Shown: positions 17,728 to 26,429, counted from the stretch's first letter. The stretch is DNA of 64,000 nt from an uncultured Pelagibacteraceae bacterium (GCA_902633125.1 CACPEZ010000001.1:186001-250000); one strand, 5' to 3'. Translations and numbers: made by a program. The notes: generated from the letters alone by a model not told the origin.

Positions 17728-19806
17728 ATGATAATTAAAAATTATATCAATAAAATAAGCGATTTTATTATAAAAAGATTGGCCGAATTAGTTGGTATTT
17801 TTCTAGTAGTTGCCTCTATATTACTTTTTATATCATTAATTAGCTATTCACCAGATGATCCAAATTTTATATTTCCAGAAAATCAGGAGATAAAAAATTT
17901 GCTTGGATTTAGGGGAAGCTTCATCGCTGATATATTTTTTCAATCAATTGGTTTAATTTCACTTTTAATTCCTTTTTCTCTTCTATTTACTGGAGTATCA
18001 ATAACGATTAACAAAAACTTTATTATTATTATAGAAAATTTATTTTTCATTATACTTTACATTATTGTTGCGACATTTTTCTTTAGTATTTTCCATAAAG
18101 AAACCTATTGGTTAATAATAAATGGAAACAACGGTTTTGTTGGTAATTTAATGTCAGAAACTATAATTGTAGATTTTTTGAAAATTAATCAAACAGTTAG
18201 TTACTACTTATTAATATTTTTTATTTTATTATTTTTTTTGCTAAGCAGTAATTTCAAAATTTCTCATATTTTAAGTTTTTTTAATATGATAAGAAAAATG
18301 TTTTCATCAAAAAAGGAAAATTTAATTTCTCAAGAAAATACTTTTAAAGAAAATACTATAATTGAAGGATCTAAGGAAACTCCAGTTCAAGAAGATTTGT
18401 TTTCTAATAACAAATTAATTTTAAGTGATGTAAAAATTAAATTACCTTTGATTGATTTTCTAAAAAAACCGGAAAAAGGCTCTAATAAAAAAGATGATAT
18501 TAAAATTGATGCAGAAGGTTTAGAAAAAATACTTCTAGATTTTGGTGTTGAAGGAAAAATAAAAAAAATAAGTCATGGACCAGTTGTTTCGCTTAATGAA
18601 TTTGAACCTGCTGCAGGAGTTAAGGTTTCAAAAATTATTAATTTAGCAGAGGATATTGCTAGAAATACAAGTTCTGAGTCTGCAAGAATAGCTACGATCC
18701 CTGGAAGTAATACTATTGGCATTGAACTACCTAAGATATCCAGAGAAAATGTTTTTTTAAGAGAAATAATTTCAGACAAGAATTTTAAAAAAAAAGATAT
18801 AAAATTACCAATAGCGCTTGGAAAAAGTATATCTGGTGAACCAATAACAAGTGATTTGAGTATTATGCCTCACTTATTGATAGCAGGAACAACCGGATCT
18901 GGTAAATCTGTATGTATTAATACAATTATTCTATCTTTGATTTACAAACACACACCAGAAATTTGTAAATTCATTTTGATAGACCCTAAAATGTTAGAAC
19001 TTTCAACTTACGAAGGTATACCGCATTTATTATGCCCAGTTATAACTGAAGCAAAAAAAGCTGCATCTGTTTTAGGTTGGGTTGTTAAAGAAATGGAGAG
19101 TAGATACAGATTAATGACGAAAGTGGGTGTAAGGAACATTGATGGTTATAATGAAAAGCACAAAGTTAAAATGCCTTATATTGTTGTAATTGTTGACGAG
19201 ATGTCGGACCTTATGTTGGTAGCTGGTAAGGAGATTGAAAACTACATTCAAAAATTATCACAAATGGCTAGAGCGGCTGGAATTCATATAATAATGGCTA
19301 CTCAAAGACCAAGTGTAGACGTAATAACTGGAACAATAAAGGCTAATTTTCCTACTCGTATTTCATTCCAAGTAACTTCTAAAATTGATAGCAGAACAAT
19401 TTTAGGTGAACAAGGTGCAGAGCAACTTCTAGGAAAAGGAGACATGTTATATATGTCCTCAGCAAACAGAATCACAAGGATACATGCACCTTATGTATCA
19501 GAGGTAGAAATAGACAAAGTAAATAACTTCCTTAGAAATCAAGCTGAACCTGACTATGTGGATGAAATTTTAAACTTTGCTGACGAAAAAGAAATTAATG
19601 AGAAAAATAAAGATAATTCAGAAACAGATGAATTATATGATGAGGCTTTAGAAATTATTAAGTCAGAGAGGAAAGCGTCTACCTCATTTTTGCAAAGAAA
19701 GTTGCAAATTGGATATAATAGAGCTGCTAGGATCATTGATCAAATGGAATTAAATGGTGAGGTGAGTAAGGCTAATCATGTAGGCAAAAGAGAAGTTTTA
19801 AAATAA
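17728..19806 (+). CDS. ftsK: DNA translocase FtsK
   Basis: FtsK couples chromosome dimer resolution and terminus segregation to septation. The 692-residue protein has an N-terminal membrane domain with about four hydrophobic segments (to residue 175), a short low-complexity linker (about 190-240), then the motor: AGTTGSGKSVCIN (Walker A, near residue 386) and YIVVIVDEMSDLM (Walker B). The C-terminal gamma winged helix (SFLQRKLQIGYNRAARIIDQME) reads KOPS sites. The linker is very short compared with E. coli FtsK (1329 residues). The stop overlaps the lolA start (TAATG). Confidence 0.97.
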   Translation: MIIKNYINKISDFIIKRLAELVGIFLVVASILLFISLISYSPDDPNFIFPENQEIKNLLGFRGSFIADIFFQSIGLISLLIPFSLLFTGVSITINKNFIIIIENLFFIILYIIVATFFFSIFHKETYWLIINGNNGFVGNLMSETIIVDFLKINQTVSYYLLIFFILLFFLLSSNFKISHILSFFNMIRKMFSSKKENLISQENTFKENTIIEGSKETPVQEDLFSNNKLILSDVKIKLPLIDFLKKPEKGSNKKDDIKIDAEGLEKILLDFGVEGKIKKISHGPVVSLNEFEPAAGVKVSKIINLAEDIARNTSSESARIATIPGSNTIGIELPKISRENVFLREIISDKNFKKKDIKLPIALGKSISGEPITSDLSIMPHLLIAGTTGSGKSVCINTIILSLIYKHTPEICKFILIDPKMLELSTYEGIPHLLCPVITEAKKAASVLGWVVKEMESRYRLMTKVGVRNIDGYNEKHKVKMPYIVVIVDEMSDLMLVAGKEIENYIQKLSQMARAAGIHIIMATQRPSVDVITGTIKANFPTRISFQVTSKIDSRTILGEQGAEQLLGKGDMLYMSSANRITRIHAPYVSEVEIDKVNNFLRNQAEPDYVDEILNFADEKEINEKNKDNSETDELYDEALEIIKSERKASTSFLQRKLQIGYNRAARIIDQMELNGEVSKANHVGKREVLK

Positions 19807-20360
19807 TGAAATATATAATTTTTATTTTAATTTTTTTTTATCCATTAAATATTTTTGCATCTTCAAAGCAACTAATAAAAGATAAATTAGAAAATACTGA
19901 TAATATATCTTTTAAATTCATACAAAAAATTGGAAAAGTGACTGAGAAAGGAGAATGTATAATTTCGTATCCAAAAAAAATTTTATGTAGATATGATGAT
20001 AAATATAATAAAATTTTAGTATCTAACGGAAAATCACTAGTAATTAACAGTAAAAAAATTACAAATTACTTAAGGTACCAACTCAAAGATACACCTCTTA
20101 ATTTAATTTTAGATAAAAGATTTCTCCTTAATAAATTAGAAAATGTAGAATTAATTCGAGAAAATGACGAGACATTTTCTTTTAAAATCATTCACAATGA
20201 CAATTTATTAAATATTTTTTTTGATAAAGAAAGTTATGATATTATAGGGTGGACGACAACTGACGTTTATTTAAATACTGTTGAAACGAAATTATTCGAT
20301 ATTAACACAAATAAGATTATTGATAAAAAATTATTTAGAGTTCAAAATTATATTAACTAA
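19806..20360 (+). CDS. lolA: Outer-membrane lipoprotein carrier LolA
   Basis: A 184-residue periplasmic protein that would ferry lipoproteins from LolCDE to the outer membrane. It has a signal peptide (MKYIIFILIFFYPLNIFASS), then the LolA pattern NISFKFIQKIGKVTEKGECIISYPKKILCRYDD, NGKSLVINSKKITNYLRYQL and a beta-sheet C-terminal part ending DINTNKIIDKKLFRV. ftsK-lolA is a common alphaproteobacterial pair, and the 1-base stop/start overlap supports cotranslation. The 3' end overlaps the convergent GNAT gene by 8 bases. Confidence 0.92.
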   Translation: MKYIIFILIFFYPLNIFASSKQLIKDKLENTDNISFKFIQKIGKVTEKGECIISYPKKILCRYDDKYNKILVSNGKSLVINSKKITNYLRYQLKDTPLNLILDKRFLLNKLENVELIRENDETFSFKIIHNDNLLNIFFDKESYDIIGWTTTDVYLNTVETKLFDINTNKIIDKKLFRVQNYIN

Positions 20361-20865
20361 TATCTAAATTAATCGTTTCAGATTTAAAAATTTTCATCCC
20401 CCGTCCTAGATAGTTTTTTAAGGCATGTTTGTGATCTAAAGAACAAGTATGCAACCAAACTTTCTGAGTATTTTTTCTAAATCCTAGTTTCAAAGCTTCC
20501 GATAAAAGATAGCCGCCATATTTTTTTCCTATAAATTCGTCTAGAATACCAAAATAAGCTACTTCACATTTTCTTGTCTCTGGATGAAACAAAAGTTCGA
20601 AAAAACCAATTAAGTCGTCATTTTCTCTGAGTATATAAGTTTCCAAATTTGAATTGTTAGTATATTCCATCCATTTGGTGTCATTCCAAATTAGTCTGTC
20701 AATCCAACGATAACTTTTACCTATTTGCTTATAAAAAAATTTATTGATTTGAAAATCTGGCGGATTTTTTTTTTCCACTTTACAATTACTTTTTGGTTTT
20801 TTAGATAAATTAATTTCATCAATTGAATTAATTTCTAAGTATTTTCTGTCTACTTTGGTGATCAC
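20353..20865 (-). CDS. GNAT-family N-acetyltransferase
   Basis: A 170-residue protein whose C-terminal two thirds fit a GNAT fold: LIGFFELLFHPETRKCEVAYFGILDEF (beta strands 4-5), then the acetyl-CoA loop-like GKKYGGYLLSEALKLGF and WLHTCSLDHKHALKNYLGRGM. The substrate is unknown. It overlaps the HIT gene's stop by 4 bases (ATGA), so the two are translationally coupled. Confidence 0.85.
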   Translation of the reverse strand: MITKVDRKYLEINSIDEINLSKKPKSNCKVEKKNPPDFQINKFFYKQIGKSYRWIDRLIWNDTKWMEYTNNSNLETYILRENDDLIGFFELLFHPETRKCEVAYFGILDEFIGKKYGGYLLSEALKLGFRKNTQKVWLHTCSLDHKHALKNYLGRGMKIFKSETINLDIS

Positions 20866-21227
20866 GAGACCATTTTTCCAACTTTTTCACCACCAAATAA
20901 ATGAAAATGAAGATGAGGCACCTCTTGGCCTCCATAATCACTAATATTTGCAAGAGCTCTATAGCCTTTGCCATCAATGGATGAAATCCCTAATTTTTTC
21001 GCAACTGTAGTAATACCTTTCATTAAACCAATAATTTCTTCGTTTGAGGCGTAAGTATTAAAATCATCTAAATCTATATACTTTCCTTTGGGTATTACTA
21101 AGGCGTGAATCTTTTTTTGTGGATTAATATCGTAAAAAGATAATACAAATTCATCTTCATATATTTTATCACAAGGAATTTCCCCTCTTAATATTTTAGC
21201 GAATATATTACTATCGTTATATTTCAT
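20862..21227 (-). CDS. HIT-family (Hint-like) nucleotide-binding protein
   Basis: A 121-residue purine-nucleoside phosphoramidase-like protein. The histidine triad is intact in VPHLHFHLFGG, and the N-terminal NIFAKILRGEIPCDKIYEDE and HALVIPKGKY blocks are typical of Hint proteins. The biological substrate is uncertain; Hint enzymes cleave adenylated lysine or AMP-amines in vitro. It lies 9 bases downstream of the pilin-like gene on the same strand. Confidence 0.95.
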   Translation of the reverse strand: MKYNDSNIFAKILRGEIPCDKIYEDEFVLSFYDINPQKKIHALVIPKGKYIDLDDFNTYASNEEIIGLMKGITTVAKKLGISSIDGKGYRALANISDYGGQEVPHLHFHLFGGEKVGKMVS

Positions 21228-21236
21228 AAATTTTTT

Positions 21237-21782
21237 TTATCTAAAATCACAAAAATTAATTTCTTCTGACATGAAATCATCTGATCCATCTCCATCGGTA
21301 TCTCCTAAATTAACTTTAACACAAGACATATTGCCAGCCATTCCACATGTGTTATTTTTATGTGCGTATCCCATAACTATTTGACCTTGAATAACATTCT
21401 GCGGTGGACATTTTCCATTACTCCAATTTATTCCAAGCTGAGAGCTACTAATCGGATTTTTTAGCCCATAATTTTCTAAATACAGCTTATATGTAATCGA
21501 GTCGGCATTTAACATGTTGCTTGAAAAGCCAGAGGTATTACAAGTATGCATATTTGGCGATCTTCCATCTAAATATGGACCAAATTTTATTTCAATACCA
21601 CTAAAACAACCTGTTGCAGATAATTTAATTTTTTTTTTTATATTTTCAAAATTAGATTTTAATACGTTTTGTTTTGCGCTTGTGGTATAGCCGCTGTAAG
21701 CAACAACACCAACAGCCGCTAAAATACCTATAATTGCTACTACAACAAGTAATTCGATTAGAGTGAAACCATTGCCCTTCAT
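21237..21782 (-). CDS. Type IV pilin-like (prepilin) protein
   Basis: A 181-residue protein with a class III leader: a very short MKGNG leader ending in Gly, then FTLIELLVVVAIIGILAAVGVVAYSGY with the invariant Glu5 and the hydrophobic assembly helix. The rest is a Gly/Cys-rich globular domain with several cysteines (ATGCFSG, HTCNTSG, NGKCPPQ, NNTCGMAG, MSCVKV) and a DTDGDGSDDF segment that could bind calcium. Type IV pilins act in attachment, twitching or DNA uptake. No assembly genes (pilB, pilC, pilQ) are in the window. Divergent from the TRAP transporter. Confidence 0.92.
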   Translation of the reverse strand: MKGNGFTLIELLVVVAIIGILAAVGVVAYSGYTTSAKQNVLKSNFENIKKKIKLSATGCFSGIEIKFGPYLDGRSPNMHTCNTSGFSSNMLNADSITYKLYLENYGLKNPISSSQLGINWSNGKCPPQNVIQGQIVMGYAHKNNTCGMAGNMSCVKVNLGDTDGDGSDDFMSEEINFCDFR

Positions 21783-21816
21783 TTTGAAAGAGTATTTTAT
21801 TAAATTTTTTAAAATT

Positions 21817-21839
21817 TTGCATTGTTAAAATATATGCAA
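21817..21839. promoter_or_regulatory. Inverted repeat in the pilin/TRAP divergent region
   Basis: TTGCAT and ATGCAA form an inverted repeat separated by 11 A/T-rich bases, between the divergent pilin-like and dctP genes. It could be an operator for either gene. The half-site is short and the region is AT-rich, so chance is not excluded. Confidence 0.3.
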
Positions 21840-21874
21840 CTAATAAGATATTGCTTAAAAAAAAGAGAGGGAAA

Positions 21875-22891
21875 ATGAATAAATTTAAATCAATTAGTAA
21901 AGCTATTATTAGCGTAACATTTATTTTTTCATTTGTTCTTACTTCAACAGCTGCTTTTTCAGAGATAGTTGGAAGATTATCTGTCCACTGGAGTCCGAAA
22001 CACCATAGTGCAAAACATGCACAAATTTTTGCAGATGAAGTTAATAAAAGAGCAAAAGGAAAGTTAAAAATAGAAGTTTATCCATCTAAACAATTATTCG
22101 GAATTAGAGAAGTGATGGGAGCGGTAACTTCTGGTGCAGTTGAACTTGGAGGAATCGTTGGTGTAGTAAGTTTTCCACCAATTAATAAAAACTTTAATGT
22201 TGCTTCATTTCCAGGGTTATTTAATTCATGGGAACAACAAAGAGGTTTTTTTCAAAACTCACCTAAAGGAAAAGAAATTTGGGGTGAATTAACAAAAAAA
22301 ACTAATTCAACATTAGTAATGTATAACCCTGTTGGACCTGTAATGACTTTTTCAAGTGCTAAAGAGTTAACAGGTATTGATGCTATGAAAGGTCTAAAAG
22401 CTAGAAGACTTTTAAAAAGTGAAGAGCCAATGTGGGATGCTTTAGGAGCAAATAGAGTATCTTTGCCTACTGGTGAAGTTTATACTTCATTACAAACTGG
22501 AATGATTGATACAATCAACAGCCCTCCAGGAAGTATTGAGGCGTATAGCTGGTGGGAGTTTTTAAAATACGCTCAAAAGCCTTATCAATATTATGCTGAT
22601 GCATATATTATGGCAAACTCAACTTGGTTTAATAGTCTGTCTCCAGACTTACAAAAAATCATAATGGATGTTGGTAAAGAAATAGGAAAAAGATCAACTG
22701 ACTTAATTATGGACACTGGAGAAAGCACTCTTAAAAAATTCCAAGAAAGAGGTGGAGTTGTTACTACACTTTCAGGGGCTGAAAAAGCTAAGTTTGATAA
22801 GCTTATGAAAGATGAAGTAATGCCAGCAATGGCTAAAATGATTGATGCTGATGCTTTAGAGGCAGCACAAGCATATGCTAAGAGTAATTAG
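21875..22891 (+). CDS. TRAP transporter substrate-binding protein (DctP family)
   Basis: The periplasmic solute receptor of a TRAP transporter. The ORF-track start is a TTG at 21851, but a Shine-Dalgarno (AGAGAGGG) lies just before the ATG at 21875, giving a normal signal peptide MNKFKSISKAIISVTFIFSFVLTS... cut near AFSE. The mature domain has HWSPKHHSAKHAQIFADEVNKRAKGKLKIEVYPS, GAVTSGAVELGG and the DctP signature around GLKARRLLKSEEPMWDALGA, with ARRLLKS at the carboxylate-binding Arg region. The ligand is probably an organic acid but cannot be identified from sequence. Followed by dctQ- and dctM-type genes. Confidence 0.93.
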   Translation: MNKFKSISKAIISVTFIFSFVLTSTAAFSEIVGRLSVHWSPKHHSAKHAQIFADEVNKRAKGKLKIEVYPSKQLFGIREVMGAVTSGAVELGGIVGVVSFPPINKNFNVASFPGLFNSWEQQRGFFQNSPKGKEIWGELTKKTNSTLVMYNPVGPVMTFSSAKELTGIDAMKGLKARRLLKSEEPMWDALGANRVSLPTGEVYTSLQTGMIDTINSPPGSIEAYSWWEFLKYAQKPYQYYADAYIMANSTWFNSLSPDLQKIIMDVGKEIGKRSTDLIMDTGESTLKKFQERGGVVTTLSGAEKAKFDKLMKDEVMPAMAKMIDADALEAAQAYAKSN

Positions 22892-22919
22892 AAGAAGTTA
22901 AACTTTTTCTATAAAGATT

Positions 22920-23414
22920 ATGAGGGCATTGCGAGCTATTAATAATTTGCTAGCAAAAGCTGCAATTTCGCTCGCAATGTTCATCGTCTTTTTAATGGTG
23001 GCAGCTTTAGCATTAAGCGCCACAACAAGATTTATCACAGGTACAGGATTTGCGTGGTTTATTGAATTACCACCCGTAATGGTGAGTTGGTTAGTATTTC
23101 CATTACTTGGTCCTTTATTAAAACAAGGACAACATATTAAAGTAGATTTTCTAAGTCATTATTTATCAGAAAAATCAAAAAATATAATTGGAACAATCGT
23201 AAATCTAATAGCTTTAATCTCTGCATGTGTTTTCTTTAAAGCAGGAGTTGATGCAACAACAATGTATTATAATTTAGGCCAGATGATGGAATTAGAAATT
23301 AATATTCCTATCTGGTGGATGTTTTTAGCTTTTCCAGTTGGTTTTTTAATTTTAGCCTTAACTTCATTAGAGCTAATTATAGATAATTTAAAAAAACTTT
23401 TAGGGAAAGAGTAA
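22920..23414 (+). CDS. TRAP transporter small permease (DctQ family)
   Basis: A 164-residue protein with four transmembrane helices, the usual DctQ layout: AAISLAMFIVFLMVAALALS, FIELPPVMVSWLVFPLLGP, IIGTIVNLIALISACVFF and WMFLAFPVGFLILALTSLEL. It partners with the DctM subunit. The start lies 28 bases after dctP, and its stop immediately precedes the DctM ATG. Confidence 0.92.
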   Translation: MRALRAINNLLAKAAISLAMFIVFLMVAALALSATTRFITGTGFAWFIELPPVMVSWLVFPLLGPLLKQGQHIKVDFLSHYLSEKSKNIIGTIVNLIALISACVFFKAGVDATTMYYNLGQMMELEINIPIWWMFLAFPVGFLILALTSLELIIDNLKKLLGKE

Positions 23415-24680
23415 ATGTTTGGATTGGCTTTTATTATTTCTCTTATAACATTAGTAATCTCAGTCCCGATTTTTTTAGTTTTTGGTTTAGGAAGTTCATT
23501 AGCTGCTATCGCTGGATTAAATTTACCATGGTCAGTTCTAATTCAAGTTTCATTTGGTGCACTAACAAAACATGTTCTTATCGCTGTTCCACTATTTATT
23601 TTTACTGGGATGGCAATGTTAAAAGGAGGGGCTGCTTCAAGATTAGTAAAATTTACAACAACTCTAGTTGGACATTGGCCGGGTGGATTAGGTGTTGCTA
23701 TGGTTATCGCAATGGGTTTCTTTGCAGCTTTTTGCGGTTCAATCTTAGCCGCTATTACTGCAGTTGGAACAATTATGATGCCAAAGATGATTGAACAAGG
23801 TTATCCAACTCCATTCGTTGTTGTCTTAGCAGCCTCTGCAGCTCTATTAGAGGCATTGATACCTCCATCTAATGCAGCAATATTATTCAGTGCTCTAACT
23901 AATGTTCCAGTCTCTAAAACATTTGCTGCAGGTGTTATTCCAGGCCTTGTTCTCTTAGTTTTGATGGTCCTTCTAGTTTTGTTTAAATGCAGGCATATTA
24001 GAACGGATGAGAAAGCGTCATTTAAAGAGAGAGTGAGTTCTTTCGTTGCTGCTCTACCAGCATTGATCACTCCAGTCATAATTTTAGGTGGAATTTATGC
24101 TGGTATACTAACTCCATCTGAGTCTGCAGCTGTTGCAGGAGTGTATGCAGTTCTAATTGGATTTTTAATTTACCGTGAACTTACTTTTTCATCTTTGATG
24201 AGCTGTTTAAGAGAAACAGCTATCATAACAGCTGTAATTTTTGCAATTATAGCTACTGCTACATTCTTAAGTGTAGTTTTAACTTACACTCAAGCTCCTC
24301 AAAAAATTATTACATTCTTCACAGATAAGGGAGTTAGTGTAAATCTATTTTGGATAATGCTTGGAGCAATCTGTTTAATTCTAGGAACGTTTATAGAAAT
24401 CGTTCCTGTATTTTATTTAACGGTACCAATTTTTGCAGCAATCACATTATCATTTAATCAAAGCTTACTTCATCTTTACGTGGTGTTTGTTGCATTTGCG
24501 GGAATAGGAATGATAACACCCCCCGTATGCGTTGGGATTTATACAGCTGCAGGTGTTATCAAAGAAAATCCAGCGAAAGCTTTTAAAGAAGTTCCTCTAT
24601 TTACAATCGTTGGAATAATTTACGGAATACTAATGATACTATTTCCAATATTCTCAACCTGGTTACCTGGTAAATTGTAA
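23415..24680 (+). CDS. TRAP transporter large permease (DctM family)
   Basis: The 421-residue transport channel subunit, with about 12 hydrophobic segments. Family signatures include VPLFIFTGMAMLKGG, GFFAAFCGSILAAITAVGTIMMPKM, LIPPSNAAILFSALTN and GMITPPVCVGIYTAAGV. The three-gene set (receptor, small, large) is complete and transcribed as one unit. SAR11-type genomes use TRAP systems for low-molecular-weight organic compounds; which one here is not deducible. No terminator is obvious before the small convergent gene 2 bases downstream. Confidence 0.95.
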   Translation: MFGLAFIISLITLVISVPIFLVFGLGSSLAAIAGLNLPWSVLIQVSFGALTKHVLIAVPLFIFTGMAMLKGGAASRLVKFTTTLVGHWPGGLGVAMVIAMGFFAAFCGSILAAITAVGTIMMPKMIEQGYPTPFVVVLAASAALLEALIPPSNAAILFSALTNVPVSKTFAAGVIPGLVLLVLMVLLVLFKCRHIRTDEKASFKERVSSFVAALPALITPVIILGGIYAGILTPSESAAVAGVYAVLIGFLIYRELTFSSLMSCLRETAIITAVIFAIIATATFLSVVLTYTQAPQKIITFFTDKGVSVNLFWIMLGAICLILGTFIEIVPVFYLTVPIFAAITLSFNQSLLHLYVVFVAFAGIGMITPPVCVGIYTAAGVIKENPAKAFKEVPLFTIVGIIYGILMILFPIFSTWLPGKL

Positions 24681-24681
24681 G

Positions 24682-24849
24682 TTATTTCTTTATTGTCCAA
24701 CCATTCTTTTCTAATGCTTTAATTAAATTTTTACGCATCTGATCTCTTGATGTTTTTTGATCACCTATTTTTTCAAAGAATACAGGTTCTAATCCTCTAT
24801 CCTTTTTGGATTTAAAGTAGTTTTTGATTGATTGTATTATTAGTTTCAT
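24682..24849 (-). CDS. Small uncharacterised protein (55 aa)
   Basis: An ORF too short for the track, found by reading the gap after dctM on the minus strand. It encodes 55 residues (MKLIIQSIKNYFKSKKDRGL...LIKALEKNGWTIKK). A perfect Shine-Dalgarno AAAGGAGG sits 5 bases before the ATG, the strongest such site near here, which is why I believe it is translated. It is amphipathic and basic, with no membrane segment and an EKNGW near the C-terminus. I do not recognise the family. It is converging on, and almost touching, dctM. Confidence 0.65.
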   Translation of the reverse strand: MKLIIQSIKNYFKSKKDRGLEPVFFEKIGDQKTSRDQMRKNLIKALEKNGWTIKK

Positions 24850-24911
24850 TTGCCTCCTTTAGCGTTGTGTTTAAAGTCCCAGCAAGTAGAGTTATTTCTA
24901 AATCAGGACTC

Positions 24912-25340
24912 CTATATCTTATTCTTTAATTTTTGTTTTTCAATTAATTCTTTTTGAAAAGAATAAATTTGTTTTTCTACGCTAATACTTTCAGATATAA
25001 TTTCACAGGTAAAGCTTTTACTTAGCAAATTTAAATTCAAATTTTCTCGATCAATTGATCCACCAAAAAAAATTTCTGTTCCACTAATATTCTTTACAAA
25101 TTTTATTCTTCTTGGTTCTAATTCGTAAGATAAAGTCCATTTTTTTATCTTAAAGTTATCTAATACAAATAGAATGACTTCTTTTTGATTTAAAAAGTGA
25201 ATGGTAGCAAAACTTGTTAATGACAAACTATTCATCCAATTATTATCCCCTTTACATGACAATTTTTTATTGAGTATGCTCGCTGAAGCTGAAGAAATAT
25301 TGATTATGAAAATTGATATTAGAAGAATATGCTTAATCAT
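24912..25340 (-). CDS. Secreted protein of unknown function
   Basis: A 142-residue protein with a signal peptide (MIKHILLISIFIINISSASA). The rest is beta-rich (FATIHFLNQKEVILFVLDNFKIKKWTLSYELEP, EIFFGGSIDRENLNLNLLSKSFTC), with two cysteines (LSCKGD and SFTCEI) that may form a disulphide, and a charged C-terminal helix. No family recognised. It overlaps the previous minus-strand gene by 8 bases, so the two are probably cotranslated. Confidence 0.7.
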   Translation of the reverse strand: MIKHILLISIFIINISSASASILNKKLSCKGDNNWMNSLSLTSFATIHFLNQKEVILFVLDNFKIKKWTLSYELEPRRIKFVKNISGTEIFFGGSIDRENLNLNLLSKSFTCEIISESISVEKQIYSFQKELIEKQKLKNKI

Positions 25341-25779
25341 TACAATTTAAATTGGCCAAATAATCTTCTGTATTTTTTGAGTCCTGAGCTGCTCTTAAAA
25401 AATAATATAATATAGTATTAGAAATTTTACCCTTTATATTTCCAAGAGTTCTGTTTGGATCCACTTTTATCTCTCCACCAAGACCATAATTAGTCATAAA
25501 TTTATTCATTATCAATTTTTGAAGTTTTTTAGTTTGATCATCAGTTTCTAACAAACAAATTGTATTTAATGGATCTAAAAGTTTTCCTTCAACGATCCAA
25601 ATACCTCTATAAGGACCTGATCCAGCGAAACTTAAAGTAAATACATCTTTTTTTGAATATTCAAAAGTAAACCATGCTTCAAGTCCATCATCAGCATAAC
25701 TAGTTACTCTATTTTCTAAAGAGTATGTATTTGTAACAAATAACAAATACAAAATTAAAGTACCTAAAAATTTTCTCAT
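25333..25779 (-). CDS. Secreted protein of unknown function
   Basis: A 148-residue protein with a signal peptide (MRKFLGTLILYLLFVTNTYS). The mature part has SYADDGLEAWFTFEYSKKDVFTLSFAGSGPYRG, NTICLLETDDQ and a C-terminal LRAAQDSKNTEDYLANLNC. No recognised domain. It overlaps the next gene by 8 bases, and its start lies 5 bases after the stop of the 48-residue ORF, forming the 3' tail of the histidine operon transcript. The pair may act together in the periplasm; that is inference. Confidence 0.72.
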   Translation of the reverse strand: MRKFLGTLILYLLFVTNTYSLENRVTSYADDGLEAWFTFEYSKKDVFTLSFAGSGPYRGIWIVEGKLLDPLNTICLLETDDQTKKLQKLIMNKFMTNYGLGGEIKVDPNRTLGNIKGKISNTILYYFLRAAQDSKNTEDYLANLNCND

Positions 25780-25784
25780 TTATA

Positions 25785-25931
25785 TTAAGTTAAAAAAAAA
25801 TGATAAACCAATAATCCTACTAAAATTCCTTTGATGAAAGATACCCATGCAAGTCCGTGTTCAGAAACACCGAGTTTTTTCTTCCACCATTGAATTTGTC
25901 TTTTTTCCCAATTTATATAAGTTTGGATCAT
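25785..25931 (-). CDS. Small single-pass membrane protein (48 aa)
   Basis: A 48-residue ORF missed by the track (MIQTYINWEKRQIQWWKKKL...GILVGLLVYHFFLT). Its ATG overlaps the stop of the 165-residue gene upstream in an ATGA arrangement, strong evidence for translational coupling. It has a basic, Trp-rich N-terminal half and a C-terminal hydrophobic segment (AWVSFIKGILVGLLVYHFFL), consistent with a small inner-membrane protein. Family not recognised. Confidence 0.65.
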   Translation of the reverse strand: MIQTYINWEKRQIQWWKKKLGVSEHGLAWVSFIKGILVGLLVYHFFLT

Positions 25932-26425
25932 GTTTTTTTAACAATATCATCAAATTTCTTAATGTATTTTAAATATTGTTCATTTAAAACAGAATTTTCT
26001 TTTTTAGCTTTTTTTTCGTCGTAGTCCATTGTGGCAAGTTTCTTAATTAATTTCTCTTGATTTTGTTCACCCATAACCAAATCAGTTATTTTACTTGTGC
26101 TTGTTTTATACTTAGTCTTGACACTCTCGTCAAAATTAGCAAAATACATATAACAGGTTCTTACGTTTTCAATTAAATTTTTATCTTTAGTACTTTTTGC
26201 AGCCATTATACTAGATAACTCTAAGTATCTTTTTTCATATCTAAGTAATTTAGGATTGTAAATAATATGACTATCAAATTTAGTTCCATCTTCCAACATT
26301 TCGTCACCTGCAATAATTGCTCCCCAATATGGAACTAATTTTCTCCAATTGTTTTTGATATAATCAGCATCATCATTACTTTTACTGACTTTTTTTTTCT
26401 TTTTTAAAAAATCTAAAAGTCCCAT
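25928..26425 (-). CDS. Uncharacterised soluble protein
   Basis: A 165-residue, Lys-rich protein starting MGLLDFLKKKKKVSK, probably helical throughout (LIENVRTCYMYFANFDESVKTKYKT, KKLATMDYDEKKAKKE). It has no signal peptide or membrane segment, though the MGLLDFLKKKKK start could be a peripheral membrane anchor. It lies 4 bases after hisE and is linked by ATGA overlap to the 48-residue membrane ORF. I do not recognise a domain. Confidence 0.7.
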   Translation of the reverse strand: MGLLDFLKKKKKVSKSNDDADYIKNNWRKLVPYWGAIIAGDEMLEDGTKFDSHIIYNPKLLRYEKRYLELSSIMAAKSTKDKNLIENVRTCYMYFANFDESVKTKYKTSTSKITDLVMGEQNQEKLIKKLATMDYDEKKAKKENSVLNEQYLKYIKKFDDIVKKT

Positions 26426-26429
26426 ATTT

